Part shown: one piece after another, positions 7,874 through 15,624 of the stretch
Numbering within the stretch: the first letter of the stretch is position 1
How the letters are laid out: each line of letters begins with the position of its first letter
DNA from: Acidimicrobiaceae bacterium
GTDB taxonomy: Bacteria > Actinomycetota > Acidimicrobiia > Acidimicrobiales > MedAcidi-G1
Assembly: GCA_002714485.1 (NCBI GenBank)
Contig: PAXM01000059.1
Coordinates: 1-17,748 of the forward strand
DNA length: 17,748 nucleotides
Direction: 5' to 3'
The notes under the pieces: model-generated
Databases searched by the model: none
The model's input: the letters and a program-made list of their open reading frames with translations, nothing else
Told to the model about the DNA's origin: nothing
Program-made: the position numbers and the translations under genes

Positions 7874-8854
7874 ATGTCTGAAAGGCGACTCCGAGCCGGC
7901 GTCAACCTGATCCCCGAGGCGCCCGTGGGCGTTATCAGCGACCTCGCAGTGGAAGCCGAGCGTCTCGGCTTCGACCGGTGCTGGGTGTACGACGAGGGCC
8001 TCGCCACCCGCGATCTGTACGTCACGATGACGGCCATCGCCCAGGCCACTAGCCGCCTCGAGATCGGACCCGGGATCACCAACGCCTATACAAGGCATCC
8101 AGGCCAGACGGCGGCGGCGATCGCGACACTCGACGAACTTTCCGGTGGTAGGGCCTTCCTCGGCCTGGGAGCGGGTGGGAGCCTGACCCTTGACCCGCTA
8201 GTTCTGGGTCGCGTCCATCCACTTGAAACCGTCCACCAAACCATCAAGGCCTGCAGGGGCCTCTTTACGGGGACGACGGTTGACATGGAGGCCCCCACCT
8301 TCTCCCTCCGGTCGGCCCACATGGGGTGGGCCCGCCCGGACATTCCGATCTGGCTGGCCGGTCGGGGCCCGAAGATGCTCGACCTGGGCGGTGCCGAGAC
8401 CGATGGCGTCATGCTCGACTTCATCTACAAGCCGGCGCTCGGCGAGTACGTGGAACGGGTCCGAGCTGGCTCGACCCGGACTGGTAACCGGGCTGGTATC
8501 TGTTACTCAACCATGGTGGTGACCGACGATGCGGCGCTCGAAACGGTCCGACCGCACATGACCTACCGGCTGGTCGACTCCCCGGAACCGGTCCGGATCG
8601 CGCTTGGTATAACTGACGAGGATGTGGCCACAATCAGGTCCGCTCTGGCTGACGGCCTGGACGCTGCGGCACGCTATGTCCCCGACGAGTGGGTCCTACC
8701 CTTCGTGATCGCCGGCACGGTCGATGAGTGCGCTGCCGAACTCGCCGATCTAGCTGAACGGCACGGGCTGGACGAGTTCCTCGTACCCATCTTCGACGCG
8801 CACTCTGGAGCCGACCTGCTCGATGTCACAGCGCGAGTCCTGGCCGGTCCGTGA
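7874..8854 (+). CDS. LLM class flavin/F420-dependent oxidoreductase
   Basis: This 326-residue protein is of the luciferase-like monooxygenase superfamily (TIM barrel), closest in style to the F420-dependent methylenetetrahydromethanopterin-reductase group. The signature NAYTRHPGQTAAAIATL, then DELSGGR, GLGAGG and IPIWLAGRGPKML, are all present. It carries a hydride between a deazaflavin or flavin and an unknown substrate; the cofactor is not decidable by eye. It starts 9 nt after yqeC, and its stop overlaps the next gene (GTGA), so it is part of the selenium/molybdenum operon. It is visibly related to the LLM protein at 13666-14640 on the other strand: same TRHP and AGRGP blocks, similar length. 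Confidence 0.88.
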   Translation: MSERRLRAGVNLIPEAPVGVISDLAVEAERLGFDRCWVYDEGLATRDLYVTMTAIAQATSRLEIGPGITNAYTRHPGQTAAAIATLDELSGGRAFLGLGAGGSLTLDPLVLGRVHPLETVHQTIKACRGLFTGTTVDMEAPTFSLRSAHMGWARPDIPIWLAGRGPKMLDLGGAETDGVMLDFIYKPALGEYVERVRAGSTRTGNRAGICYSTMVVTDDAALETVRPHMTYRLVDSPEPVRIALGITDEDVATIRSALADGLDAAARYVPDEWVLPFVIAGTVDECAAELADLAERHGLDEFLVPIFDAHSGADLLDVTARVLAGP

Positions 8855-9558
8855 GCCCCCATCTTCAAGAGCCCCGGCTGACCCGGCCAGCGACCGAGAT
8901 CTTGAACGCCGCCGGTCTCACTGTTCCACCGACTTCCCCCCTGCCCGAGTTAGTCGATCCTCCTCATCCGCCGGTAGTCAATCCGGTCGACGAACCTCTC
9001 GTTGCCGTCGACCACCGTCGGATCACCTGTCTGGAGAACTACCGTCTGGCCGGATGGCAACACGCCAGCCAAGGGTGTCTGCTCCGTGCCCGGGTGGCCG
9101 AACGCCTCGGCCGTGTGGCGGACGGCTTGCCCGATCGTTGGGGGTTGGCTGTATTCGATGGTTACCGCCCGTTCGCCCTCCAGGTTGAGCTGTACGAGGC
9201 GGCATACGCCGACCCCAACTTGCCACCCGGCTTCTTTGCCGAACCAGACAACGATCCGACCACCCCGTCGCCCCACCTCACAGGCGGTTCAGTCGACCTC
9301 ACCCTCAGCCTTGATGGCATTCCACTGGCACCTGGAACCGGCTTCGACGACCTCACGGCCAAAGCTCACGCAACGGCGCTGGAAACCGAGCCAGGTGTCG
9401 ACCGCGACATTCGTCGGTTGCTCTATCACGCCATGGTTGCCCAGGGTTTCGTGATATTTGATGGCGAGTGGTGGCACTTCGAGTACGGCACTCGCCGTTG
9501 GGCAGCGGTTACCGGCCAGTCGCCCCACTACGGCCCAGCGGTTGTTTCTGAATCCTGA
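8851..9558 (+). CDS. VanX-like M15D zinc D-Ala-D-Ala dipeptidase family protein
   Basis: This 235-residue protein is of peptidase family M15, subfamily D (VanX/DdpX type), which normally cleaves D-Ala-D-Ala dipeptide. The catalytic set is complete: Arg106 in FDGYRPF, zinc ligands His142 and Asp149 in SPHLTGGSVDLTL, Glu206 and zinc ligand His209 in EWWHFEY. No signal peptide is apparent, so it should act in the cytoplasm as VanX does. The GTG start (8851) overlaps the LLM stop (GTGA), which makes coupling strong. No vanH, vanA or regulator gene is nearby, so vancomycin resistance is not suggested. A role in hydrolysing a peptide or amide linked to the pathway of this operon is only inference. 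Confidence 0.85.
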   Translation: MSPHLQEPRLTRPATEILNAAGLTVPPTSPLPELVDPPHPPVVNPVDEPLVAVDHRRITCLENYRLAGWQHASQGCLLRARVAERLGRVADGLPDRWGLAVFDGYRPFALQVELYEAAYADPNLPPGFFAEPDNDPTTPSPHLTGGSVDLTLSLDGIPLAPGTGFDDLTAKAHATALETEPGVDRDIRRLLYHAMVAQGFVIFDGEWWHFEYGTRRWAAVTGQSPHYGPAVVSES

Positions 9559-9561
9559 TTT

Positions 9562-9582
9562 CTGGTTCCTGGTTCCTGGCTC
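9562..9582 (+). repeat. Three tandem 7-bp repeats (CTGGTTC)
   Basis: CTGGTTC occurs at 9562-9568 and 9569-9575, and CTGGCTC at 9576-9582. The array sits just after the dipeptidase stop and before the SDR gene. It is too short to assign a function and may be a simple slippage repeat. Confidence 0.6.
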
Positions 9583-9606
9583 TGACCTGCGAGACCAAGC
9601 GACGCA

Positions 9607-9622
9607 TACACTTTGACGATCA
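9607..9622 (+). promoter_or_regulatory. Candidate -10 element and leaderless start of the SDR gene
   Basis: TACACT at 9607-9612 fits the TANNNT form of a -10 element and lies 9 nt before ATG 9622. There is no Shine-Dalgarno sequence ahead of that ATG, which fits a transcript starting at or next to the start codon. No clear -35 hexamer is present. Confidence 0.3.
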
Positions 9623-10419
9623 TGTCAGGCATTCCTGCAGGTGGCCGGTTTTCGGGTCAGGTCGTGGTGATCACAGGTTCGGCAACGGGTATTGGTCGAG
9701 CAACAGCCATTCGGTTCGCATCCGAGGGGGCGGCAGTTGCCTGTCTCGACATCGAGCAGGAGGAGAATGAAGCGACGGCTGCCGACGCTTCAGCGCTTGG
9801 AACGCAGGCCGTAGCGTTCGCCTGCGACGTGCGTTCTCGTGCCGAGCAGGAGGCGGCGATCGTTGCGGTCGTCGAACGCTGGGGTCGCATTGACGTGCTG
9901 GTGGCCTGTGCTGGTTCGTACGTTGGGGGCCCTCTGCCCGATATTCCGCTCGAACGTTGGAACGATCTAGTCGCCGTAAACCTCACGGGTGTCCTCGTGT
10001 CGAACAGTCTCGTTTCGTCAATCATGATCGAGCAGGGTTGTGGTGCGATCGTCAACATCTCGTCGATGGCAGGTAGAACCAGTTGGCCACACTCAGCGGA
10101 GTATTCCGCGACTAAGAGCGGCGTGATCGGCGTGACCCGCTCGGCAGCGATGGAACTCGGTCCCCACGGGATCACCGTCAACGCTGTTTGCCCTGGCAAC
10201 ACTCTCACGACGATGGTTCGCCGGGTGGCCGGAGAGATCGGTGCGACACTCGACATGACGGGCGACCAGTGGCTGGCCATGCGCGCTGATGACACTGCTT
10301 TGAAGCGCCTCGCAGAACCGGAAGAGATTGCCGGCGTAATCGCTTTCCTAGCCAGCGATGACGCTCGCTACATCACCGGACAGTCAATTGAGGTCGATGG
10401 TGGCCTGATTCTGAGCTGA
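9622..10419 (+). CDS. SDR family NAD(P)-dependent oxidoreductase
   Basis: This 265-residue classical short-chain dehydrogenase/reductase has all its working motifs: TGSATGIG (18-25) for the cofactor, Asp43 at the end of the second strand (suggesting NAD over NADP), and ACAG (95-98) for the NNAG position. Asn120, Ser148, Tyr161 and Lys165 form the catalytic tetrad, and the C-terminal ITGQSIEVDGG is typical. I place the start at ATG 9622; an in-frame TTG at 9613 would add three residues but sits directly behind a -10-like hexamer. It follows the dipeptidase by 63 nt and converges on the minus-strand operon, with 23 nt between the stops. It may belong functionally to that sugar-type operon, which also encodes dehydrogenases. 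The substrate is unknown, probably a secondary alcohol or sugar. Confidence 0.88.
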   Translation: MSGIPAGGRFSGQVVVITGSATGIGRATAIRFASEGAAVACLDIEQEENEATAADASALGTQAVAFACDVRSRAEQEAAIVAVVERWGRIDVLVACAGSYVGGPLPDIPLERWNDLVAVNLTGVLVSNSLVSSIMIEQGCGAIVNISSMAGRTSWPHSAEYSATKSGVIGVTRSAAMELGPHGITVNAVCPGNTLTTMVRRVAGEIGATLDMTGDQWLAMRADDTALKRLAEPEEIAGVIAFLASDDARYITGQSIEVDGGLILS

Positions 10420-10442
10420 ATGGTGCCCAACCGGACGTGCGG

Positions 10443-11450
10443 TCAAGCAATCCGGTCAAGCATGTCTGAACGGATTTCGTAAACCGCCGGTTCGCCCGCT
10501 ATGTGGCGCCGGACCTCTTCCACAGCGAGTTCACCCATCCGATTGCAGTTCTCGATGCATCCTGCGATATGGGGGGTGATGACGACATTGTCGAGTTGCC
10601 GGAGTTCACTGTCGAGTGCCGGCGGTTCAGGGTCGGTGACGTCTAAGAAGGCGAAGACCCGACCGGTCTTCAATTTCTCGACCAGTGCAGCCTCGTCGAT
10701 CAGCCCGCCGCGAGCAGTGTTGATGATGACTGCTCCGTCCTTCACCATGGCGAGGACCTCGGCGTTCACCATGTGCCGGGTGTGCTCGTTCTCTGGGCAG
10801 TGGAGCGACACGATGTCGGCGCGTGTGGCCAACTCGTTCAGGCCGACTCGTTCGACCCCGAGCCTCGTTGCTTCCTCATTGGTGAGGTAAGGGTCGGCAA
10901 CGAGAATGGTGGTCTGGAATGGTGCGAGGAGTTCGATGACATGGCGTCCAACGTTGCTTGCGCCGACCAGACCGATGGTCGATCGGGCGAGTTCGCGAGC
11001 GTCCCATTGCTCCCATACGGGGCTGTCACGCCACCCGCCGGCGGCCACGTGGCGGCCGAGGGGCCAGATCCGCTTGCGACCGACGATCATCAGGCCCAGG
11101 GTGGTTTCGGCGACGTCGCGTGCAAGTGAGATACCTGCGCTTGTTACGCGAATACCACGATCCCACACCGAATCTGACACGAAACGCTTGACGCTGCTGC
11201 CCATGTGTGACAGCAGTTCGAGTGAATCGGCGGCGGCGACCACTTCGGCATCCAACTGAGCCACCCCCCAACTGGTGATACAGGCCAGCGCTCCCGGAAG
11301 GAGGTCGATGAGTTCCTCTCGATTCGCCGGTTCGTCTCCCTCGTGATGGACGATGATGGATACGTCCTCGAGTTGCTGCCAAGCTCGTTCGCTGAACATG
11401 CGGTCGTAGTGCGAACGGCCGATAGCCACTGCAACCTTGGGCTTGGTCAT
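10443..11450 (-). CDS. D-2-hydroxyacid dehydrogenase, NAD-binding
   Basis: This 335-residue protein is of the D-isomer-specific 2-hydroxyacid dehydrogenase family (phosphoglycerate dehydrogenase-like). The split substrate domain surrounds a Rossmann domain whose loop reads GLVGASNVGR (160-169), with Ser in the usual middle glycine position, a variant I recall from an actinobacterial subgroup. Catalytic residues are visible: Arg247 in NTARGGL, Glu276 in DPEPP and His294 in TPHIAG. It interconverts a 2-oxo acid and a D-2-hydroxy acid with NAD(H). It is the last gene of the minus-strand operon, and its start overlaps the kinase stop by four bases. In a sugar pathway it could reduce or oxidise an acid intermediate or cleavage product; the substrate is not predictable. 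Confidence 0.88.
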   Translation of the reverse strand: MTKPKVAVAIGRSHYDRMFSERAWQQLEDVSIIVHHEGDEPANREELIDLLPGALACITSWGVAQLDAEVVAAADSLELLSHMGSSVKRFVSDSVWDRGIRVTSAGISLARDVAETTLGLMIVGRKRIWPLGRHVAAGGWRDSPVWEQWDARELARSTIGLVGASNVGRHVIELLAPFQTTILVADPYLTNEEATRLGVERVGLNELATRADIVSLHCPENEHTRHMVNAEVLAMVKDGAVIINTARGGLIDEAALVEKLKTGRVFAFLDVTDPEPPALDSELRQLDNVVITPHIAGCIENCNRMGELAVEEVRRHIAGEPAVYEIRSDMLDRIA

Positions 11451-12883
11451 CGTCTATCTCCTGAGGTGAGTCGGCGGTACTCGGCGTAGCGCTTGTCCAT
11501 CGTCGCGCTGTATCGAAGAGATGGAAGGATCGTTGCGGTTGGAGTCTTCGGGCTGTTGAACGTCGGCCAGTCACGGGAGCCGGCTGCGAGCATTGCTGCT
11601 CCCAGAGCAGGTCGGCTGGCCTCGCTCCGAATCACGAGCGGCATACCTGTGGCCTCGGCAATTTGTTGGGTGAGGTAGCGGCTGTTTGTCCCGCCACCGA
11701 CAACCGTCAGTTCGTGCACTAGAACCGATGGCGAGGCCTGTTCGAGGGCCAGGCGAACCTCGAAAGCGCACGCCTCCATCACTGCCCTTAGACGCTCTAC
11801 TCGGCTAGGGGTTGCAGGACCTGTGAATTGACCCCAGCCGATGCGATCGGCGTTGTGGAGCGCTGGCAGGAAGTACGGATCGTCGATCTTCGGACCTGAC
11901 CGATCGAGCTCAGTATCGAGTTCGGTAGTGCGGCCAGGTTGTTCGCCGGCGATCTCTGATGCCAATGCCGCACCGAGGCCACCGAGATTCTTGGAGATAG
12001 ACCACCGGTCTGGCACTACGTGTGGGCTTAGATTGAAACTGTTAGGCACATCGGTGGCATCGGCTCGGTCGGTGATCATCGTGAGTACCCAAGCGGTGCC
12101 TAGCGAGAGCAGAGCGGAACCGGGTGTCGTTATTCCTAGGCCGAGAGCGGCGCACGATTGATCGTGGCCGCCGATCACCACCGGGGTCGCCTGTGGAAGT
12201 TGCGTGGTCTCGGCGGCAACGGAAGTGAGGTGACCAACTTGTTTTCCGGACGGCGAGAGGACCGAGAGCATAGATATCTCGACTCCGGCGATCTCGCAGA
12301 GTTCGGCACTCCATTCCAGCGACGACATGTCCATGAGTTGCATGCCTGCTGCGTTCGATGGGTTTGTGATCCACGAACCCGTCAGTTCGTGGATCAGGAA
12401 GTCGTCGACTGCTGCCCACCTTCGTGGTTCAACGGTCGCTCCGGCCCGGAACCAAGAGATGGTCGAAAGCCCAAGTCCTGGCGACGGGGCCCACCCGCTG
12501 AGGGTCTTGATGATCGCCTGCGTGCCGGAATCCCAGGAGTGGACAAGTTCACGCGAGCGTGTATCCATCCAGGTAATGAGACTGGCCTCGCCCTCTCCGT
12601 CGAGTCCCTCCATCGCGATGACCGAGCCACTCTGGGCAGCAAGAGCGAGCGCAGCTACCGGCGTTGAGCGATCCAGAGCGGACATCCCTCGTTGACAGGC
12701 CGTCGCGAGTGCGCTCCAGATGGCCGATGGCTGCTGGACACTTGCCCCAGGCGACGGTATTTGCGTTGGGATCGGGTCTGAGCAGGCGCTGGCTTGGATG
12801 ACTCCCTCGGCATTGACGGCAACCATTTTGATTGACGTTGTGCCGGCGTCGAGGCCGATGACGACGGCGGCGGGAGGGGGCAT
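11447..12883 (-). CDS. FGGY family carbohydrate kinase
   Basis: This 478-residue two-domain sugar kinase is of the FGGY family (xylulokinase, gluconokinase and LsrK relatives). The N-terminal phosphate loop is GLDAGTTSIKM (10-20), the central IGGHDQSCAALGLG holds the catalytic Asp241, and the C-terminal ATP-binding part contains VVGGGTNSRYLTQQIAEATG. ITWMDTRS near 103-110 is the usual substrate-side segment. It phosphorylates a ketose, polyol or sugar acid with ATP. The ATG at 12883 lies 6 nt from the aldolase stop, and the kinase stop overlaps the hydroxyacid dehydrogenase start. The pairing with a class I aldolase suggests the kinase makes the phosphorylated sugar that the aldolase splits, as LsrK and LsrF do for autoinducer-2. 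No transporter of the Lsr type is present. Confidence 0.88.
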   Translation of the reverse strand: MPPPAAVVIGLDAGTTSIKMVAVNAEGVIQASACSDPIPTQIPSPGASVQQPSAIWSALATACQRGMSALDRSTPVAALALAAQSGSVIAMEGLDGEGEASLITWMDTRSRELVHSWDSGTQAIIKTLSGWAPSPGLGLSTISWFRAGATVEPRRWAAVDDFLIHELTGSWITNPSNAAGMQLMDMSSLEWSAELCEIAGVEISMLSVLSPSGKQVGHLTSVAAETTQLPQATPVVIGGHDQSCAALGLGITTPGSALLSLGTAWVLTMITDRADATDVPNSFNLSPHVVPDRWSISKNLGGLGAALASEIAGEQPGRTTELDTELDRSGPKIDDPYFLPALHNADRIGWGQFTGPATPSRVERLRAVMEACAFEVRLALEQASPSVLVHELTVVGGGTNSRYLTQQIAEATGMPLVIRSEASRPALGAAMLAAGSRDWPTFNSPKTPTATILPSLRYSATMDKRYAEYRRLTSGDRR

Positions 12884-12889
12884 GGTGGG

Positions 12890-13669
12890 TCACGCCTGGA
12901 GGATCGATAGCGCGTCGTCGACCGATGCGTTCTCGTGCACGATGGCGACGATCGAACGTGTCATAGCGGCTGGATCATCGCATTGGAACACGTTGCGGCC
13001 GATAGCGACGCCCTTTGCGCCAGAGGCGATCGCTTCATGAATGTCGGACAGCATCGACCGCTCGTCTCCTTTCGCGCCGCCGAGGATGACGACTGGGACA
13101 AATGTCGAAGACGTGACGGTGCCGTAGTCATTGCAGTAAGGGGCCTTGATGAAGTCGGCGCCTAGTTCGGCACCGAGACGGGCGGCGAGCGCGATGGCTT
13201 CGGTGTCCCTGCTTTCTGGGCCGCCGTTGAAACCTCCCGGCACCATCTCCCCGAGAACGGGAAGGCCCCAGCGGTGTGCTTCGGCGGTTACGTGCGCAAG
13301 TGTCTCGAGAGTTGACGCTTCCTTGTCCGAGCCAGGCATGGCCGTCACCACAAGAGCATCTGCACCGATCCGCAGGGCATCGGTCGGCCCGAAGAATCTC
13401 GACAGCGACCCGGTGCTCGGTGTTCCAAGGTTGGTCTCTGCGCCGTCGCTGCGCACGATGAGGCCGACGCTCCCGAGTTCGGCAGCGAACCTCTCGGCTA
13501 TCCCGAACGAAGTCAGGATGGCGTCGGCTCCGCCGGCGACAACTGCGGAGATGGTCGCTGCCGGGTTTACGAATCCCTCGCATGGGCCGTCAATCAGGCC
13601 ATGGTCGAGAGCGATGATCACCGTCCGGCCGTCGGCAGCGAAGATGCGGTTGAGGCGACGGGTGGTCAT
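12890..13669 (-). CDS. Class I aldolase of the DeoC/FbaB/LsrF type
   Basis: This 259-residue TIM-barrel aldolase resembles archaeal-type class I fructose-bisphosphate aldolase and LsrF. Key features are IALDHGLIDGP (19-29), Lys175 in ADFIKAPYCND as the expected Schiff-base lysine, ILGGAKGDE (195-203), and the phosphate-binding GAKGVAIGRNVFQ near the C-terminus. It should cleave a phosphorylated sugar to a triose phosphate and a second carbonyl compound. The frame is open upstream to 13804, but the start is placed at ATG 13669: it overlaps the preceding LLM stop (ATGA) and directly precedes a natural N-terminus for the fold. Substrate candidates range from a ketose phosphate to a deoxy- or sulfo-sugar phosphate; sequence alone does not decide. 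Confidence 0.87.
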   Translation of the reverse strand: MTTRRLNRIFAADGRTVIIALDHGLIDGPCEGFVNPAATISAVVAGGADAILTSFGIAERFAAELGSVGLIVRSDGAETNLGTPSTGSLSRFFGPTDALRIGADALVVTAMPGSDKEASTLETLAHVTAEAHRWGLPVLGEMVPGGFNGGPESRDTEAIALAARLGAELGADFIKAPYCNDYGTVTSSTFVPVVILGGAKGDERSMLSDIHEAIASGAKGVAIGRNVFQCDDPAAMTRSIVAIVHENASVDDALSILQA

Positions 13670-14640
13670 GTGAGTGTTCCTTTGATAATGGGTAGCGAGT
13701 TGCTGATGACGCTGAGGTTCTCGTCTAGGTCCATTGACAGGGCATCGATGAGGACGGCATGCAGGTTGTGTGCGGTCACCATCCTTGCGACCTCTGCTTC
13801 GCATTCCTTCGGTGTTCCTGTGATCTGGTAACGGTGGAGGAGTTCTTCGGTGACGAGTGGGTCCACATGCCCAGGATTGTTCGTACGTGCTGCCTGCTCG
13901 ACGATCACAATGTGGTCTTCGTCGAGACCAAGCGACCTTAGAACCCGACGCGGCGAGTCCATGAGTACGTATGACAGTGTGCGGCGTTGACCCTCGAGGA
14001 GTTCGGCCGTGTAGCAGATGCGGCCAAGGTACATCGGCCTTGGAGCTGGTCGCCCGGCTCGCTTGGCCGATCTCTCGGCGAGTTCGATGGCGGCACCAAC
14101 GTCTGGTTTGACGGTGCAGATCAGTCCGTCAGCGACTTCACCTGCCAATCCAAGTACCAACGGACCTCGGCCTGCGATCCAGATCGGAATGTCCTGTGCA
14201 CCCATGCCAAGTTGCGCTTCGTCGAGCGAGCAGTGTTCGCCCCGCCATGAGGTGGTCTCGCCCGACCAGAGCTTCTCGAGCACGGTGATGGTGTCGGCGA
14301 TCGCACGAAAAGGTCGTCGCCGTTCGATCGCCATGGGTCCGAGAACCATTGAGCCGCCGGCCAGTACCGTTGCGACTGAGCGCCCGCCAGAGAGTTCGTT
14401 GACGGTCGCTAGTGCCGCAGCCGTGACTGCGGGGTGTCGGGTGTAGCCGTTTGTCATTACGCCGAGTTTGATGCGTTCGGTTTCGCGGGCTGCGGCGCCG
14501 AGACATGCGTAGATGTCGGGGTGAACTCCTTCGTCCGCAACCATGCAGTAGTCGTATCCGAGTTGTTCTGCCTCGACCACGAGTGCAACGACGTCTGGCG
14601 ATGGCATCAACGGAACTATGTGAACTCCGGCCGCAACCAT
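13666..14640 (-). CDS. LLM class flavin/F420-dependent oxidoreductase
   Basis: This 324-residue protein is of the luciferase-like monooxygenase superfamily, F420-dependent reductase style. The diagnostic blocks are TNGYTRHPAVTAAALATV, NELSGGRS, LAGGSM and DIPIWIAGRGPLVLGLAGE. These align with the LLM protein at 7874-8854, and the two look like diverged paralogues. It sits second in the minus-strand operon: 3 nt after the SDR stop and overlapping the aldolase start by four bases. An F420/flavin enzyme inside a kinase-aldolase operon is unusual and suggests a redox step on the sugar or its aglycone before cleavage. The cofactor and substrate are not determinable here. Confidence 0.87.
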   Translation of the reverse strand: MVAAGVHIVPLMPSPDVVALVVEAEQLGYDYCMVADEGVHPDIYACLGAAARETERIKLGVMTNGYTRHPAVTAAALATVNELSGGRSVATVLAGGSMVLGPMAIERRRPFRAIADTITVLEKLWSGETTSWRGEHCSLDEAQLGMGAQDIPIWIAGRGPLVLGLAGEVADGLICTVKPDVGAAIELAERSAKRAGRPAPRPMYLGRICYTAELLEGQRRTLSYVLMDSPRRVLRSLGLDEDHIVIVEQAARTNNPGHVDPLVTEELLHRYQITGTPKECEAEVARMVTAHNLHAVLIDALSMDLDENLSVISNSLPIIKGTLT

Positions 14641-14643
14641 CGA

Positions 14644-15396
14644 TCATCCGTGTGCGTGTTTGCGATGTCCGAAACGTTGGCCACCGTCAACGGTGATCAC
14701 TTCGCCGGTCACGTAGTCAGCTTCGACGAAGAACAACACCGCATGTGCCATCTCTTCTGGAGTGCCCCACCGGCCGAGAAGAGTGTCGTCTGCGACCCGC
14801 TTGAAGGTGGCTTCGTCGTACCCGATCGGCCGCAGGGCGGGACCAGGAACCACTGCATTCGCACGTATCCGAGGTGCAAGCTCCAGGGCGAGTTGGCGCG
14901 TGAGGGAAAGGACAGCGCCCTTGCCTACCGCATGTCCAGCAAAGCCGGGCCATGGCTCGAAGGCTGAGAGATCTCCAATGCTGATAATGACCCCACCATC
15001 GTTCTCTAGCATCACGGGAGCTACCTGGTTGGCGCAGTAGAACGGGCCGTGCACGAGTGTGTCGATGGAGCGGTGCCAGATGCTCAAGTCGCTGGTAGGA
15101 AACGGATCAGCCACGAACAGTGAAGCGTTGTTCACAAGAATGTCGATCGTGCCGAAGCGCCGCACCGCTTCATCCACCATGGTTCCAACGGCGTCGTAGT
15201 CGGCGACGTTCGCCTTAATCGGAAGCGCTTCGACACCAAGAGTTTCGGCCTCCGTGGCGGTCGCGGAGGCCTCGTTAGCTGAGTTGTTGTAATTGATGAC
15301 GACGTTGGCACCAGCACGAGCGAGTGCAAGGGTGATGCCGCGTCCGATCCGTTTCGCTCCACCCGTGACTAGCGCGGTCTTTCCCTCGATGTTCAT
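14644..15396 (-). CDS. SDR family protein with His at the catalytic Tyr position
   Basis: This 250-residue short-chain dehydrogenase/reductase is closest in style to pteridine reductase/FolM-like SDRs. It has TGGAKRIGRG (11-20), LVNNASLF (88-94, NNAS rather than NNAG), Asp142 in SIGD at the place of the catalytic serine as in pteridine reductases, and the C-terminal VTGEVITVDGG. The YxxxK motif reads HAVGK, with His155 where Tyr is expected and Lys159 conserved; the codon at 14932-14934 reads CAT on this strand. Either the chemistry is altered or the protein has a non-catalytic or shifted role. The start is ATG 15396; an in-frame start at 15432 would add 12 atypical residues. It is first in the minus-strand operon. 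Confidence 0.85.
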   Translation of the reverse strand: MNIEGKTALVTGGAKRIGRGITLALARAGANVVINYNNSANEASATATEAETLGVEALPIKANVADYDAVGTMVDEAVRRFGTIDILVNNASLFVADPFPTSDLSIWHRSIDTLVHGPFYCANQVAPVMLENDGGVIISIGDLSAFEPWPGFAGHAVGKGAVLSLTRQLALELAPRIRANAVVPGPALRPIGYDEATFKRVADDTLLGRWGTPEEMAHAVLFFVEADYVTGEVITVDGGQRFGHRKHAHG

Positions 15397-15590
15397 TGAC
15401 GCTCCCAACTGTGGCGACCAGGGCAACAGCAACTGGAGGGTGCGCCGCCTCTACGAGCGACCATGCTTCAGCTTCGCCTTCATGATAGCGAAGTCGCCGA
15501 ACGCATTTCCAACGACGGTATGAACGGTGAGGCTGTCCGAGCCGCAGCCGGTATCCGTCTCCTCCGAAGCCAAGAGGACTAGCGAACTGA
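15397..15590. other. Divergent intergenic region, no gene seen
   Basis: This region lies between the first minus-strand gene and the plus-strand LLM gene. I see no coding signal and no strong promoter for the minus operon. A short inverted repeat, CTTCGC/GCGAAG around a 10-nt loop near 15475-15496, is too weak to interpret. Confidence 0.5.
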
Positions 15591-15617
15591 ATACGGGTTC
15601 GTATCTACCGTTAAATT
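15591..15617 (+). promoter_or_regulatory. Palindromic operator and leaderless-type promoter
   Basis: ATACG (15591-15595) and CGTAT (15600-15604) form a perfect 5-bp inverted repeat with a 4-nt spacer. TAAATT at 15612-15617, a TANNNT-type -10 element, follows 7 nt before ATG 15625. No Shine-Dalgarno sequence precedes that ATG, so a leaderless transcript is likely. The palindrome lies in the -35 zone, as a repressor or activator site would. No regulator gene is next to it. Confidence 0.4.
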
Positions 15618-15624
15618 ACAGGCT

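Noticed and set aside
8851..9558. Vancomycin resistance gene set
   Set aside because: The VanX-type residues are present but there is no vanH, van ligase, vanR or vanS in the window; family M15D proteins have wider roles.
10430..10456. ACCGGA/TCCGGT inverted repeat at the convergent SDR/hydroxyacid dehydrogenase junction
   Set aside because: The stem is 6 bp with a 15-nt loop and half of it is coding sequence; no T run follows. It is not supportable as a terminator.
13670..13804. N-terminal extension of the aldolase to 13804
   Set aside because: The extra 45 residues are basic and low in secondary-structure character, and lie within the coding region of the LLM gene; ATG 13669 forms a normal ATGA overlap.
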